From assembly GCA_023396215.1 (NCBI GenBank), contig JAEWWW010000032.1:1-55039 (forward strand): DNA of 55,039 nucleotides. The letters run 5' to 3'. Shown in pieces: positions 1 through 7,661 of this stretch. A program made the translations under genes and the position numbers. The stretch's first letter is position 1, and each line of letters begins with the position of its first letter. The notes under the pieces were generated by a model. That model ran no database searches and was not told the origin of the DNA. It saw nothing but the letters and a program-made list of their open reading frames with translations. Source of the stretch: Bacillota bacterium (lineage in GTDB: Bacteria > Bacillota > Clostridia > Oscillospirales > Ruminococcaceae).

Positions 1-156
1 ACCCGTGTGGTGGGTGCTTTTCCTGACGGCAACTCTGCCCTTATGCTGGTCTGTGCCAGATTACGGCATGTTGCTGGCACCCAGTGGGGCAACAAGAAGT
101 ACATGAACATGAAGCACCTGGATGCGACCATGTGTATGACTAACGGTCTTGTCTAA
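1..156 (+). pseudogene. IS256-family transposase, C-terminal fragment
   Basis: The reading frame is open from the first base to a TAA at 154-156 and encodes the last 51 residues of a transposase. It contains the stretch TRVVGAFPDGNSALMLV followed by a Trp-Gly and a KKYMNMKHL segment, which resembles the RRTRVVG-F-P tail of IS256 (mutator-type) transposases. The N-terminal part, with the catalytic DDE residues, lies outside the window. The stop codon lies inside the left terminal repeat of the IS481-family element that starts at about 150. The natural C-terminus may therefore have been replaced when that element inserted. Family call by motif memory only. Confidence 0.6.
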
Positions 157-1227
157 CATTAGAAAGTAAGATAAACTAATGTTGGAGGAGATTAAAATGG
201 CAGGGAAAATAGTGGAAAAAGACGCGGGGACAAAGGTGGCCCGACAGCGGTTAAGCGTACTGGAGATGGCCGAAACGCTGGGGAACATCTCGGAAGCATG
301 CCGTCGCGGTGGCATGGACAGAACAAGCTTCTATGAATGGAAACGGCGTTTTCAGACTCACGGGCTGGAAAGTCTCAAGGATATGCCGCCCATTCCAAAG
401 TCACAGCCCAACCAGACAACACCGGAGACCGAGGCAGCCATTCTGGAATGCAGCCTGGCGCATCCGTCATGGGGCTGCGTAAAGCTGTCAGACTTTCTGA
501 AACTACAGGGGATATCCGTCAGTTCCCCTACCGTTCAAAAAATCCTAATTCGAAATGACATGGCCAGCGTTTACGACCGGTGGCTCAAGGTGGAGGAGCG
601 CCATCTGGAGACCGGCGTCGAGCTGACAGCGGAGCAGGTAGCAAAGATTGAGAAATACAATCCCTGTTTCAAGGAGCGGCACGTGGAATCGTCCAAGCCG
701 GGCGAGCTTCTGTGTCAGGACACCATGTTTGTCGGCAATCTGAAAGGGGTTGGGAAGGTCTATCTGCATGCCTATGTGGATACATATGGCTCCTATGCCT
801 TCGGATTCCTTCATACCGGTAAAAAGCCGGAGTGCGCCGCAGCACTAGTTCATAACGAGGTTCTTCCATTCTATAGGGAACACGGGTTATTGGTCAGTGC
901 TATTCTGACAGATAACGGCCGAGAGTTCTGTGGGACCGAAAACCACCCGTTCGAGCTCTATCTTGCCCTGAATGACATCGAACACCGGCGGACAAAGGTT
1001 AAATCCCCAAAGACCAACGGTTTCGTTGAACGCTTCAACAAGACTGTGCTGGACGAGTTTTTCCGGATCGCTTTCCGTGAAAACTTCTACGAGAGCGTGG
1101 AAGCCCTACAGGAAGACCTGGATCGGTGGTTGGTTCACTATAATACCGAACGCCCCCACAGAGGCTACCGAAATCGTGGAAAACGCCCGTATGATACAAT
1201 TTTAGATTTTGCTATGACTGTTAGACA
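150..1227 (+). mobile_element. IS481-family insertion sequence
   Basis: A perfect 9-bp inverted repeat, TGTCTAACA at 150-158 and TGTTAGACA at 1219-1227, brackets the transposase gene; the TGT...ACA ends fit IS481-family termini. I see no clear target-site duplication. The transposase stop codon (1235-1237) lies 8 bp beyond the right repeat, so the true right end could be a little further out. Fragments of IS256-type transposases flank both sides, so the element sits in, or recombined with, older insertion sequences. Confidence 0.6.
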
Positions 1228-1237
1228 TGAGGGTTAG
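197..1237 (+). CDS. IS481-family DDE transposase
   Basis: A complete transposase of 346 residues. An N-terminal helix-turn-helix region (about residues 15-60, with NISEACRRGGMDRTSFYEW) is followed by an rve-type integrase core. The DDE triad is visible as the Asp in CQDT (near residue 175), the Asp in LTDNGREF (near 240) and the Glu in NGFVERFNKT (near 278). It catalyses transposition of its own element. I chose the ATG at 197 because GGAGGAG lies 6 bp upstream at 184-190. An in-frame ATG at 179 would place that Shine-Dalgarno inside the gene. The C-terminal end runs through the right terminal repeat. The gene looks intact. Its base composition differs from the neighbouring AT-rich sugar genes, as expected for a mobile element. 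Confidence 0.88.
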   Translation: MAGKIVEKDAGTKVARQRLSVLEMAETLGNISEACRRGGMDRTSFYEWKRRFQTHGLESLKDMPPIPKSQPNQTTPETEAAILECSLAHPSWGCVKLSDFLKLQGISVSSPTVQKILIRNDMASVYDRWLKVEERHLETGVELTAEQVAKIEKYNPCFKERHVESSKPGELLCQDTMFVGNLKGVGKVYLHAYVDTYGSYAFGFLHTGKKPECAAALVHNEVLPFYREHGLLVSAILTDNGREFCGTENHPFELYLALNDIEHRRTKVKSPKTNGFVERFNKTVLDEFFRIAFRENFYESVEALQEDLDRWLVHYNTERPHRGYRNRGKRPYDTILDFAMTVRHEG

Positions 1238-1307
1238 TTGTACAGACTAATTCCTTGATCTGTCCCTTGATTACTTCCTCATTTAACTGTACAATTTTCT
1301 CAGACAT
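1221..1307 (-). pseudogene. IS256-family transposase, N-terminal fragment
   Basis: On the minus strand an ATG at 1305-1307, preceded by AAGGAG, opens a frame encoding MSEKIVQLNEEVIKGQIKELV and then seven unrelated residues. It ends at a TAA inside the right terminal repeat of the IS481-type element. The 21-residue start resembles the N-terminus of IS256-family transposases. It faces the C-terminal fragment at 1-156, so the two pieces come from elements in opposite orientation or from a rearranged copy. Too short for the ORF caller and certainly non-functional. Confidence 0.6.
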
Positions 1308-1446
1308 GGTTTGCTGTCTCCTTTCAGAATGACGGTGTGGTAACTTCATTCTATCAAAGACTGCAAACTATGTCTCTTTTTATCCCTTTTTCAATTTGCG
1401 CAATTTATTCTACCTTATCTACACGTAAAAGGATAGACCAACCACC

Positions 1447-2217
1447 TTATGCTTGTATAAAACAGTTATTTGAGAGCTGTAGATCACCATTTAGAAAGCT
1501 TTGATACATTGAGCAAATTGACTCAGTATCTCCAAAAGCTACCTGTTTTCCGCGGTTAAGCCAGAGAACTTTATTACAAAGGCTTTTAATCTGGTCTAAA
1601 GAGTGTGAGACTAAAATTGTCGTAGCACCACTATGGATTAGTTCGGACATCTTTTTCTCGCTTTTAATCCGGAAAGCCCCATCCCCCACCGATAATACCT
1701 CGTCTAAAATCAGAATATCCGGATCAACAAAGGAGGCAACTGAAAAGGCAAGTCTGGATTTCATTCCTGAGGAGAGCTGCTTAAAGGGCCTGTCTGTATA
1801 CTCTTGCAATTCGGCAAAGGCAATAATATCATCACAGATTTCTTTCATAAATGCTTTTGTATATCCCAGCATTGCGCCACGCAGATAGGTGTTTTCCTTT
1901 ACAGTTAGGTCGGGATCAAAGCCAGTACCCAATTCAAGCAATGCGGAGATATTTCCACTTGTTTTTATCGTACCGCTGGTTGGTGCCATAATTCCAGCAA
2001 TTGCCCGCAATAATGTAGACTTGCCCGCCCCATTACCACCAATAATCCCCAACAAATCTCCCTGTTCTAACGCAAATGAAACATTGTCAACAGATAAAAA
2101 TTTCTTGACATGATATTCTCCTTTTAATCGCTTAATTGCGTAATCTTTTAAACCAATATCTTTAATATCGCCCACTATATAACTGACCGATACATTATTC
2201 AGTTCAATGACAGGCAT
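1447..2217 (-). CDS. Polysaccharide ABC exporter, ATP-binding subunit (Wzt/TagH-like)
   Basis: An ATPase of 256 residues of the O-antigen/teichoic-acid export class. Walker A is GGNGAGKST (60-68), the ABC signature LSSGM (148-152), Walker B ILILDE (168-173), and a switch His follows in LVSHS. The roughly 40-residue lead-in before the first core strand (VGDIKDIGLKDYAIKRL) is typical of KpsT/RfbB/TagH proteins. It should power export of an undecaprenyl-linked glycan together with the permease encoded 12 bp upstream. It lacks the extra C-terminal carbohydrate-binding domain found on some Wzt proteins. Start ATG with AAAGGGG 7 bp upstream. Last gene of the minus-strand sugar cluster; the AT-rich composition matches its upstream neighbour. 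Confidence 0.87.
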   Translation of the reverse strand: MPVIELNNVSVSYIVGDIKDIGLKDYAIKRLKGEYHVKKFLSVDNVSFALEQGDLLGIIGGNGAGKSTLLRAIAGIMAPTSGTIKTSGNISALLELGTGFDPDLTVKENTYLRGAMLGYTKAFMKEICDDIIAFAELQEYTDRPFKQLSSGMKSRLAFSVASFVDPDILILDEVLSVGDGAFRIKSEKKMSELIHSGATTILVSHSLDQIKSLCNKVLWLNRGKQVAFGDTESICSMYQSFLNGDLQLSNNCFIQA

Positions 2218-2229
2218 ATGTTTTCCCCT

Positions 2230-2997
2230 TTAGACATAATACAAAAGCTGTTTATCGTATTTTTTATAAATAAAAATACCTAAAGCAAGCATAAATAAAG
2301 CATAAAAGGCTGCTAATAAATGAAATGATATCGACGGAATTGTATTTTCAATCACTATTTTACGAAAATATCGAATATATAGATAAATTGGATTCATTAA
2401 GAATAGCACTTGAACCGAATTGGGATAAATATTGATAGGATAAAAAATGGCAGAAAGATACATCAACAATCTGGTGAAAATCCCATATAAATACTGAATA
2501 TCCTTAAATTGAACAAACAATACCGAAATAACCATGCCTACTCCAAAGTTAAATATTAGTAGGCATAAAATAGGGTAGATCAACAATAAAAACTTCCATG
2601 TAAATATAATTCCGTCAAACACACAGAAAATAAAATAAACTCCTAATGTCAGTGCAAAATTAATCCATGCCTCAATATTTTGTGCAAGTAAAAAGATATA
2701 TTTTGAGACATTAACAGATTTAAATATACTTGCATTTCCAACCAAACTTGTCATGCTTTGATTGGTGGAGGAAGTAAAAAAATCAAAGACAATCAATCCA
2801 CTAAACAAATAAATTGTGTAGTGAGGGGTGGCTCGTCCAAAAAAGAAACTAAACACAAGCTGCATTACAAATAGTTGAAGCAATGGATTTAAAACACTCC
2901 AGAGCATGCCCAGAAATGCGCGCTTATATTTTTTTTTAAAATTTCTTTTTACAAGTTCTTCCACTAAAAATTGATGTTTTGCTATACTTTTAAACAT
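2230..2997 (-). CDS. Polysaccharide ABC exporter, permease (Wzm/TagG-like, ABC-2)
   Basis: An ABC-2 type membrane protein of 255 residues with about six hydrophobic segments. A short basic N-terminus (LVKRNFKKKYKRA) is followed by FLGMLWSVLNPLLQLFVMQ, the usual start of RfbA/TagG/Wzm permeases. It forms the membrane channel for export of a lipid-linked polysaccharide across the cytoplasmic membrane, paired with the ATPase encoded directly downstream. The ATG at 2997 has GAGG about 7 bp upstream and is preferred over the in-frame ATG at 3009, which lies inside that Shine-Dalgarno. Very AT-rich compared with the rest of the contig, suggesting acquisition by transfer. Confidence 0.84.
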   Translation of the reverse strand: MFKSIAKHQFLVEELVKRNFKKKYKRAFLGMLWSVLNPLLQLFVMQLVFSFFFGRATPHYTIYLFSGLIVFDFFTSSTNQSMTSLVGNASIFKSVNVSKYIFLLAQNIEAWINFALTLGVYFIFCVFDGIIFTWKFLLLIYPILCLLIFNFGVGMVISVLFVQFKDIQYLYGIFTRLLMYLSAIFYPINIYPNSVQVLFLMNPIYLYIRYFRKIVIENTIPSISFHLLAAFYALFMLALGIFIYKKYDKQLLYYV

Positions 2998-3049
2998 ACC
3001 TATCCTCATTTATGAGTATTCTATCCCTTTAGTTATTAATCTGCTTCGT

Positions 3050-4099
3050 TTATTTTAAAAATTTACGAAACAGTTTTCGTAGAAACAGTTGATTTACCAT
3101 TAATTGATATAGCCAAACCGGAAAATAAATCGCGCCCAAAAGCCTTAATAAATAAAACTTTTTGGATAGCGCTTTCCAAATATCCGGCTCATATTCTATC
3201 AAATAACCTTTTAGTCTTGAAGCATCTTGGGTGCCCTTGCTTTTGTTTTTATCCATTAAAAATGCTGTAACTAAATAACCCGCCAGTAGGGCCAACATTC
3301 TACGTCGTATATACTCTCTCTGAGCAAAGTTAATATTTGGAGAAATTCTAATTTCATTAAAAAGTCTATAAATAACTTTTTCCTTATGATGAATACGCTC
3401 AACTTGGTTATGTACCGCAATACTTTGGCCTGTTTGCCCTACTGTATAATGATAAATCACAAACGGTAACAACATTATAGTCTTGACTTGCAAGAAAGGG
3501 AGTATTACAAATTCATTGTCTTCGTAAAACACTCCCTCGGTTAGTTTTAAATTTATATCCAAAAGCAGAGTTGTTTTGTAAGTTAAGCCATGAATTGCAC
3601 AGCAGGCACCGATTTGATCATAAACAGACAGCAATTCATTCAACGTAATATTCTTATTGCAGAGCTTGCAATTGACACAAAAAAACGTTCGCTTTTGAGT
3701 TTTGCAGTCAATTGTTAAAAAGCTGTTTATCACTGCGTCTATATCCGAATGCTCTAAAAAATCTAATAGAGTAATCAAATTTTTACTATCTACGGCATCA
3801 TCTGAATCCACAACCTTAAAATATTTTCCAGTGGCCAGAGATAGTGCAACATTGATGGCGGAACCATGTCCGCCATTGCTTTTTTGAACTAAACAAAAGA
3901 TTTCGGGATATTTGTCACAATAAATCCTCGCGATGTCTGCTGTAGCATCGGAAGATCCATCGTCTACCACGATAACCTGCAAGCGGGAATCTTCAACATA
4001 GGCAATGAATGAGGACAAACAAGCCTCCAATGTTTCTTGCGAATTAAAAGAAGGGATCGCTATTGTAAGTGTTTTTTTGTTTTGTGTGTTTACTGGCAA
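3050..4099 (-). CDS. Glycosyltransferase family 2
   Basis: A GT-A fold glycosyltransferase of 349 residues. The N-terminus has the typical TLTIAIPSFNSQETLEACL start, then VIVVDDGSSDAT (about 42-53) and the metal-binding KVVDSDDAVD (about 94-103). A C-terminal region of about 100 residues is hydrophobic and basic, probably membrane-associated. It should add one sugar to the growing surface polysaccharide; donor and acceptor cannot be deduced. The start is read as TTG at 4097-4099 with AGGGAGGAG about 9 bp upstream. It lies between the exporter genes and rfbH. AT-rich like the exporter genes. Confidence 0.82.
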   Translation of the reverse strand: MPVNTQNKKTLTIAIPSFNSQETLEACLSSFIAYVEDSRLQVIVVDDGSSDATADIARIYCDKYPEIFCLVQKSNGGHGSAINVALSLATGKYFKVVDSDDAVDSKNLITLLDFLEHSDIDAVINSFLTIDCKTQKRTFFCVNCKLCNKNITLNELLSVYDQIGACCAIHGLTYKTTLLLDINLKLTEGVFYEDNEFVILPFLQVKTIMLLPFVIYHYTVGQTGQSIAVHNQVERIHHKEKVIYRLFNEIRISPNINFAQREYIRRRMLALLAGYLVTAFLMDKNKSKGTQDASRLKGYLIEYEPDIWKALSKKFYLLRLLGAIYFPVWLYQLMVNQLFLRKLFRKFLK

Positions 4100-4147
4100 A
4101 GCAATAGCTCCTCCCTTATTTAAGTTAAAACATGCATGAAATGCATA

Positions 4148-5482
4148 CTATACAATTTCTAAAATAACCTTTGCCATATAATCAATCATTTCATCGGTCA
4201 TACCAGGGTAAACGCCAACCCAAAAAGTATTGTTCATGACAAAGTTGGTGACGTCCAGCGTACCCGACACACGATAGGCTGCCGTGTGCCGAATATCATC
4301 AAAGCAGGGATGCTTGATTAAATTTCCACTGAAAAGCAATCTAGTCTGTATATTATGGGATTCCAGAAAACGAGTGACGGTATTGCGGTCGATTCCGCTT
4401 TCAGGGCGAATAGATATTAAGAATCCAAACCATGAGGGGAGACTGTCAGGCGCAGGTTCGGGTAAGATAAGCTTATCCGAACCTGGCTCCAACGCCGCGC
4501 GCAAACGCGCCCAATTATAACGTCGCCGAACAATAAAATCAGGAAATTTCTTTAATTGCTCACAACCAATAGCGGCTTGCAAATCAGTTAATTTAAGATT
4601 ATAGCCAAAATGACTATAAACATATTTATGGTCATACCCATTTGGCAGTTCCCCATACTGCCCGTCAAATCGGTGACCGCAATAGTTATCCTGCCCTGAA
4701 GGACAGATACAGTCCCGCCCCCAGTCCCGGAAGCTTTTGACGAGGCGGTTAAGCATCGGGTTATCGGTATAAACACAGCCGCCCTCGCCCATGGTCATAT
4801 GGTGAGGAGGGTAAAAGCTGGAGGTGCCGATGTCACCAATAGTGCCAGTGTAACGAGTTTCACCATTTATCGTATATTGTGTACCAAGTGCGTCGCAGTT
4901 ATCCTCCACGAGCCAGAGAGAGTATTTATCGCAAAAGGCTTTAACCGTTCTGAGGTCAAACGGGTTGCCCAATGTATGAGCAATCATAACAGCCTTAGTC
5001 TTTTCGCTGCGTGCCGCTTCCAGTTTTGAAACGTCGATGTTGTACTGTGGGACAGTTATGTCGACAAAAACAGGAATAGCCCCATATTGCAAGATGGGAG
5101 TCACCGTGGTGGGAAATCCGCAAGCAACTGTTATAACCTCATCGCCGCGTTTTATCCGACGATCTCCAAGTTCCTGTGCAGTTAGCGCCATAAAAGCTAT
5201 AAGATTTGCTGAAGAGCCGCTATTAACCAAATTGGCATACCTGACTCCAAGCCATGATGCAAATTTCTGCTCAAATTGATCAGAAAAACGACCGGTAGTC
5301 AGCCAAAAATCCAACATGGCATCGGTTAGGCTACACATCTCCTTAGCATCAAAAACACGCGCCGCATAGTTGATACGGTCACCAGGCTTAAAGGGCTGCT
5401 TGTTTTCATGAAAGGCATGATAATATTCGGCTACAAGTGATTTAATCTCCTCGCGGGCTTCCTGTTCATGATTCCATCTCAC
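4148..5482 (-). CDS. rfbH: CDP-4-keto-6-deoxy-D-glucose 3-dehydrase (RfbH/E1-like)
   Basis: A DegT/DnrJ/EryC1-fold enzyme, 444 residues from a GTG at 5480-5482 with AGAGGAG 8 bp upstream. This length fits RfbH; the longer frame to 5596 would overlap rfbG. In SSFYPPHHMTMGEGG the usual PLP-binding lysine is replaced by His, the hallmark of the PMP-dependent E1 dehydrase rather than an aminotransferase. Cysteines in a C-X61-C-X1-C-X7-C arrangement (NCDALG, RDCIC, YCGHRF) match the [2Fe-2S] site I recall for E1. It removes the C3 hydroxyl of CDP-6-deoxy-4-keto-glucose on the way to 3,6-dideoxyhexoses. Its partner reductase (E3/DdhD) is not in the window. Confidence 0.87.
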   Translation of the reverse strand: MRWNHEQEAREEIKSLVAEYYHAFHENKQPFKPGDRINYAARVFDAKEMCSLTDAMLDFWLTTGRFSDQFEQKFASWLGVRYANLVNSGSSANLIAFMALTAQELGDRRIKRGDEVITVACGFPTTVTPILQYGAIPVFVDITVPQYNIDVSKLEAARSEKTKAVMIAHTLGNPFDLRTVKAFCDKYSLWLVEDNCDALGTQYTINGETRYTGTIGDIGTSSFYPPHHMTMGEGGCVYTDNPMLNRLVKSFRDWGRDCICPSGQDNYCGHRFDGQYGELPNGYDHKYVYSHFGYNLKLTDLQAAIGCEQLKKFPDFIVRRRYNWARLRAALEPGSDKLILPEPAPDSLPSWFGFLISIRPESGIDRNTVTRFLESHNIQTRLLFSGNLIKHPCFDDIRHTAAYRVSGTLDVTNFVMNNTFWVGVYPGMTDEMIDYMAKVILEIV

Positions 5483-5517
5483 GTTAACGACTCCTCTGCT
5501 AAGGGCATGGCCCTCTA

Positions 5518-6573
5518 TTATTCTTTTAAGTATGCGCTGATTTCCCGATCCATTTCTTTTGGGATATCTCCGTCCGCAAGCCACACCTTGCTCCACTGAC
5601 AGACCAATTCTACCGCCTGCTCAATATGCCAGCGGGGTTTCCAACCAAAAACGGACTTAAGTTTTGTACAGTCAAGCTTTAAAAAATTTGCCTCGTGCGG
5701 CGCTTTAATATCTTCCCGCGTTTCCCATGCGGCGCCGTTTCCCCATTTACGGCAAAACAAATCAGTCAATTGCCCCGTTGTTACGCAGTCACAATCATCC
5801 GGGCCCACATTGTACCAGCCGGCGTAATCGGGACACTCATACTGCGCCTGAGCAATCATTAAATAGGCCATCACAGGCTCTAAAACATGCTGGTACGGCC
5901 GGGTTGAAAAGGGGTTGCGCACGGCGATAACCTTTTGCTCTTGCTGCGCGCGAATGCAGTCTGGTATAATGCGGTCTGCCGCAAAATCTCCGCCGCCAAT
6001 AACATTACCGGCCCGCGCGGTAGAAACGGCAGTGCCGGTTCCTGCAAAGAAGCTGTTTTGATAGCAGTGTGTCGCTAATTCAGAGCAACTTTTGCTGTTG
6101 GAATAAGGATCAAATCCATTAAGCGGTTCATTTTCGCGATAACCCCAAGCCCATTCATTGTTCTGATAAACCTTGTCGGTCGTTACATTCAGGACACTTT
6201 TAACGCCACCGTTACACCTGACACACTCCAAAAGGTTTATCGTACCCATAACGTTGGTTTCATAAGTATACCGTGGATTCTGGTAGCTTTCCCGTACCAG
6301 AGGCTGCGCAGCCATATGAATGACAATCTCAGGTCTTGAGCGGGAAAAAGCATCACGCAGCGTTTCAAAATCCCGAATATCGCCTATAACACTATCCATA
6401 TGCGATACAACGCCGGCCATTGTAAAAAGGTTCGGCTGTGTCGGGGGAGTTAGGCTGTAACCGGTCACCACGGCGCCTGCGCAAACGAGCACCCGCGACA
6501 TCCAGCTGCCCTTAAAGCCGGTATGCCCAGTTAAAAAAATGTGCTTCCCCTTATAAAAGTCTAAATTCAGCAT
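5518..6573 (-). CDS. rfbG: CDP-glucose 4,6-dehydratase
   Basis: An extended short-chain dehydrogenase of 351 residues. It has the Rossmann motif TGHTGFKGSWM (about 14-24), characteristic of RfbG, a catalytic region with NVTTDKVYQN (about 125-134), and an active-site Tyr-Lys in the following segment (DPYSNSKS). It converts CDP-glucose to CDP-4-keto-6-deoxyglucose, the substrate of RfbH. I chose the ATG giving MLNLDFYKGKHIFLTG, which fits the family start. A GTG at 6585-6587 with AAAGG upstream, or an ATG at 6615 overlapping the neuB stop, is possible. It lies 35 bp upstream of rfbH, as in classical rfb operons. Confidence 0.88.
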   Translation of the reverse strand: MLNLDFYKGKHIFLTGHTGFKGSWMSRVLVCAGAVVTGYSLTPPTQPNLFTMAGVVSHMDSVIGDIRDFETLRDAFSRSRPEIVIHMAAQPLVRESYQNPRYTYETNVMGTINLLECVRCNGGVKSVLNVTTDKVYQNNEWAWGYRENEPLNGFDPYSNSKSCSELATHCYQNSFFAGTGTAVSTARAGNVIGGGDFAADRIIPDCIRAQQEQKVIAVRNPFSTRPYQHVLEPVMAYLMIAQAQYECPDYAGWYNVGPDDCDCVTTGQLTDLFCRKWGNGAAWETREDIKAPHEANFLKLDCTKLKSVFGWKPRWHIEQAVELVCQWSKVWLADGDIPKEMDREISAYLKE

Positions 6574-6599
6574 AGGTAGTTCTTTCACCCGCTTACCTT

Positions 6600-7637
6600 T
6601 CAAATCATGTCCCAAGTCAGGACGGTATCCTCAGCGCAATCTCGCAGCAATCGACGACCCAGCACAATTTCAATCATTGCAGGAGAGATTCCGGTGCCAG
6701 GGCGCTTAGCCATTAGGTCTTTTTCGTCAATTGTTTCACCTTGTTTCATATCGTGAGTCAGCACAAGAGAGCGTCGCGCCTCCCTTCTTGGGACACGCTC
6801 GCAGGGGAGCACCGTCTTCTCCTCATGCCCTAAGATAGTCGTAATCAGTTCAAAATTGTCAACAGCTCTTTTGAAATCCAGCGGGTCGCCTGCATGATAA
6901 TGGTCATTCCCCGGCAGAGACTTGTCAAGCGTAAAATGCTTTTCTATAATCTGGGCCCCCAACAAAAAAGCCGTACTTAGAATCGTCATCGTTTCATCCG
7001 GTAGCGTATGGTCACTATATCCAATTTTTAGGTCGGGAAAAACGCGCCTGAGCGTTCTGATAATATTGAGATTTGCATCCTCATTTTTACAGGGATAAGA
7101 AAGGACACAGTGAAGCAAAGCAATCTCAGGACATCCCGATTCTTTCATAATGCGGACCGCCTGCTCCACCTCAGAAAGGTACGAAGCACCGACTGAAAGA
7201 AAAATTGGCTTGCGTTTTTGTGCGATATAACGAATAAAAGGCAGATTATTTAAGTCTGATGAGGAAATTTTGTATATATCCACAATATCGCAAAGATAAT
7301 CAACCGAGGCATAGTCAAAAGGTGTAGATAAAAACGATATTCCACACCTTTGGCAGTACTCGTAAAGCTTACGGTATTCTGGTTCCCCAAAACTGTCATA
7401 TTTTTGAAACAGTTCGTACTGCGTTTTGGTTGTTTCCTTGGTTGTATCCCAATAAGCAGGAGAATTTTTAGATACAATGGTATCGGCCTTATAGGATTGA
7501 AACTTAATTGCGTCAATACCGGCCGCTTTCGCTGCATCCACGTACAGCAGCGCCTCCTCAAGTGGTGTCACACCGCGCTGTTTAGCAGTATCATAGAAAT
7601 TGACGCCCGCTTCTGCAATGACAAAGGGCTTATTCAT
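6600..7637 (-). CDS. neuB: N-acylneuraminate/nonulosonate synthase (NeuB family)
   Basis: A sialic-acid-synthase-like protein of 345 residues. A TIM-barrel NeuB domain (about 1-260) carries AIKFQSYKADTIV, the central ISSSDLNNLPF, IGYSDHT and IIEKHFTLDKSLPGNDH segments. A C-terminal SAF (antifreeze-like) domain (about 285-345) contains RRSLVLTHDMKQGETI and KRPGTGISP. The family condenses phosphoenolpyruvate with an N-acyl hexosamine to give a nonulosonic acid. Which one (sialic, legionaminic or pseudaminic) cannot be read from sequence alone. RBS GGGAGGAG upstream of the ATG. It is followed by the cytidylyltransferase-PseG fusion's natural pathway partners, although epimerase and aminotransferase steps of a full pathway are absent nearby. 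Confidence 0.87.
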   Translation of the reverse strand: MNKPFVIAEAGVNFYDTAKQRGVTPLEEALLYVDAAKAAGIDAIKFQSYKADTIVSKNSPAYWDTTKETTKTQYELFQKYDSFGEPEYRKLYEYCQRCGISFLSTPFDYASVDYLCDIVDIYKISSSDLNNLPFIRYIAQKRKPIFLSVGASYLSEVEQAVRIMKESGCPEIALLHCVLSYPCKNEDANLNIIRTLRRVFPDLKIGYSDHTLPDETMTILSTAFLLGAQIIEKHFTLDKSLPGNDHYHAGDPLDFKRAVDNFELITTILGHEEKTVLPCERVPRREARRSLVLTHDMKQGETIDEKDLMAKRPGTGISPAMIEIVLGRRLLRDCAEDTVLTWDMI

Positions 7638-7661
7638 GTTTGCTGCTCCTCCCGATTTTAG

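Noticed and set aside
5483..5596. Longer RfbH N-terminus
   Set aside because: It would overlap rfbG by 79 bp in another frame; the GTG at 5480-5482 has a good ribosome-binding site and gives the family length.
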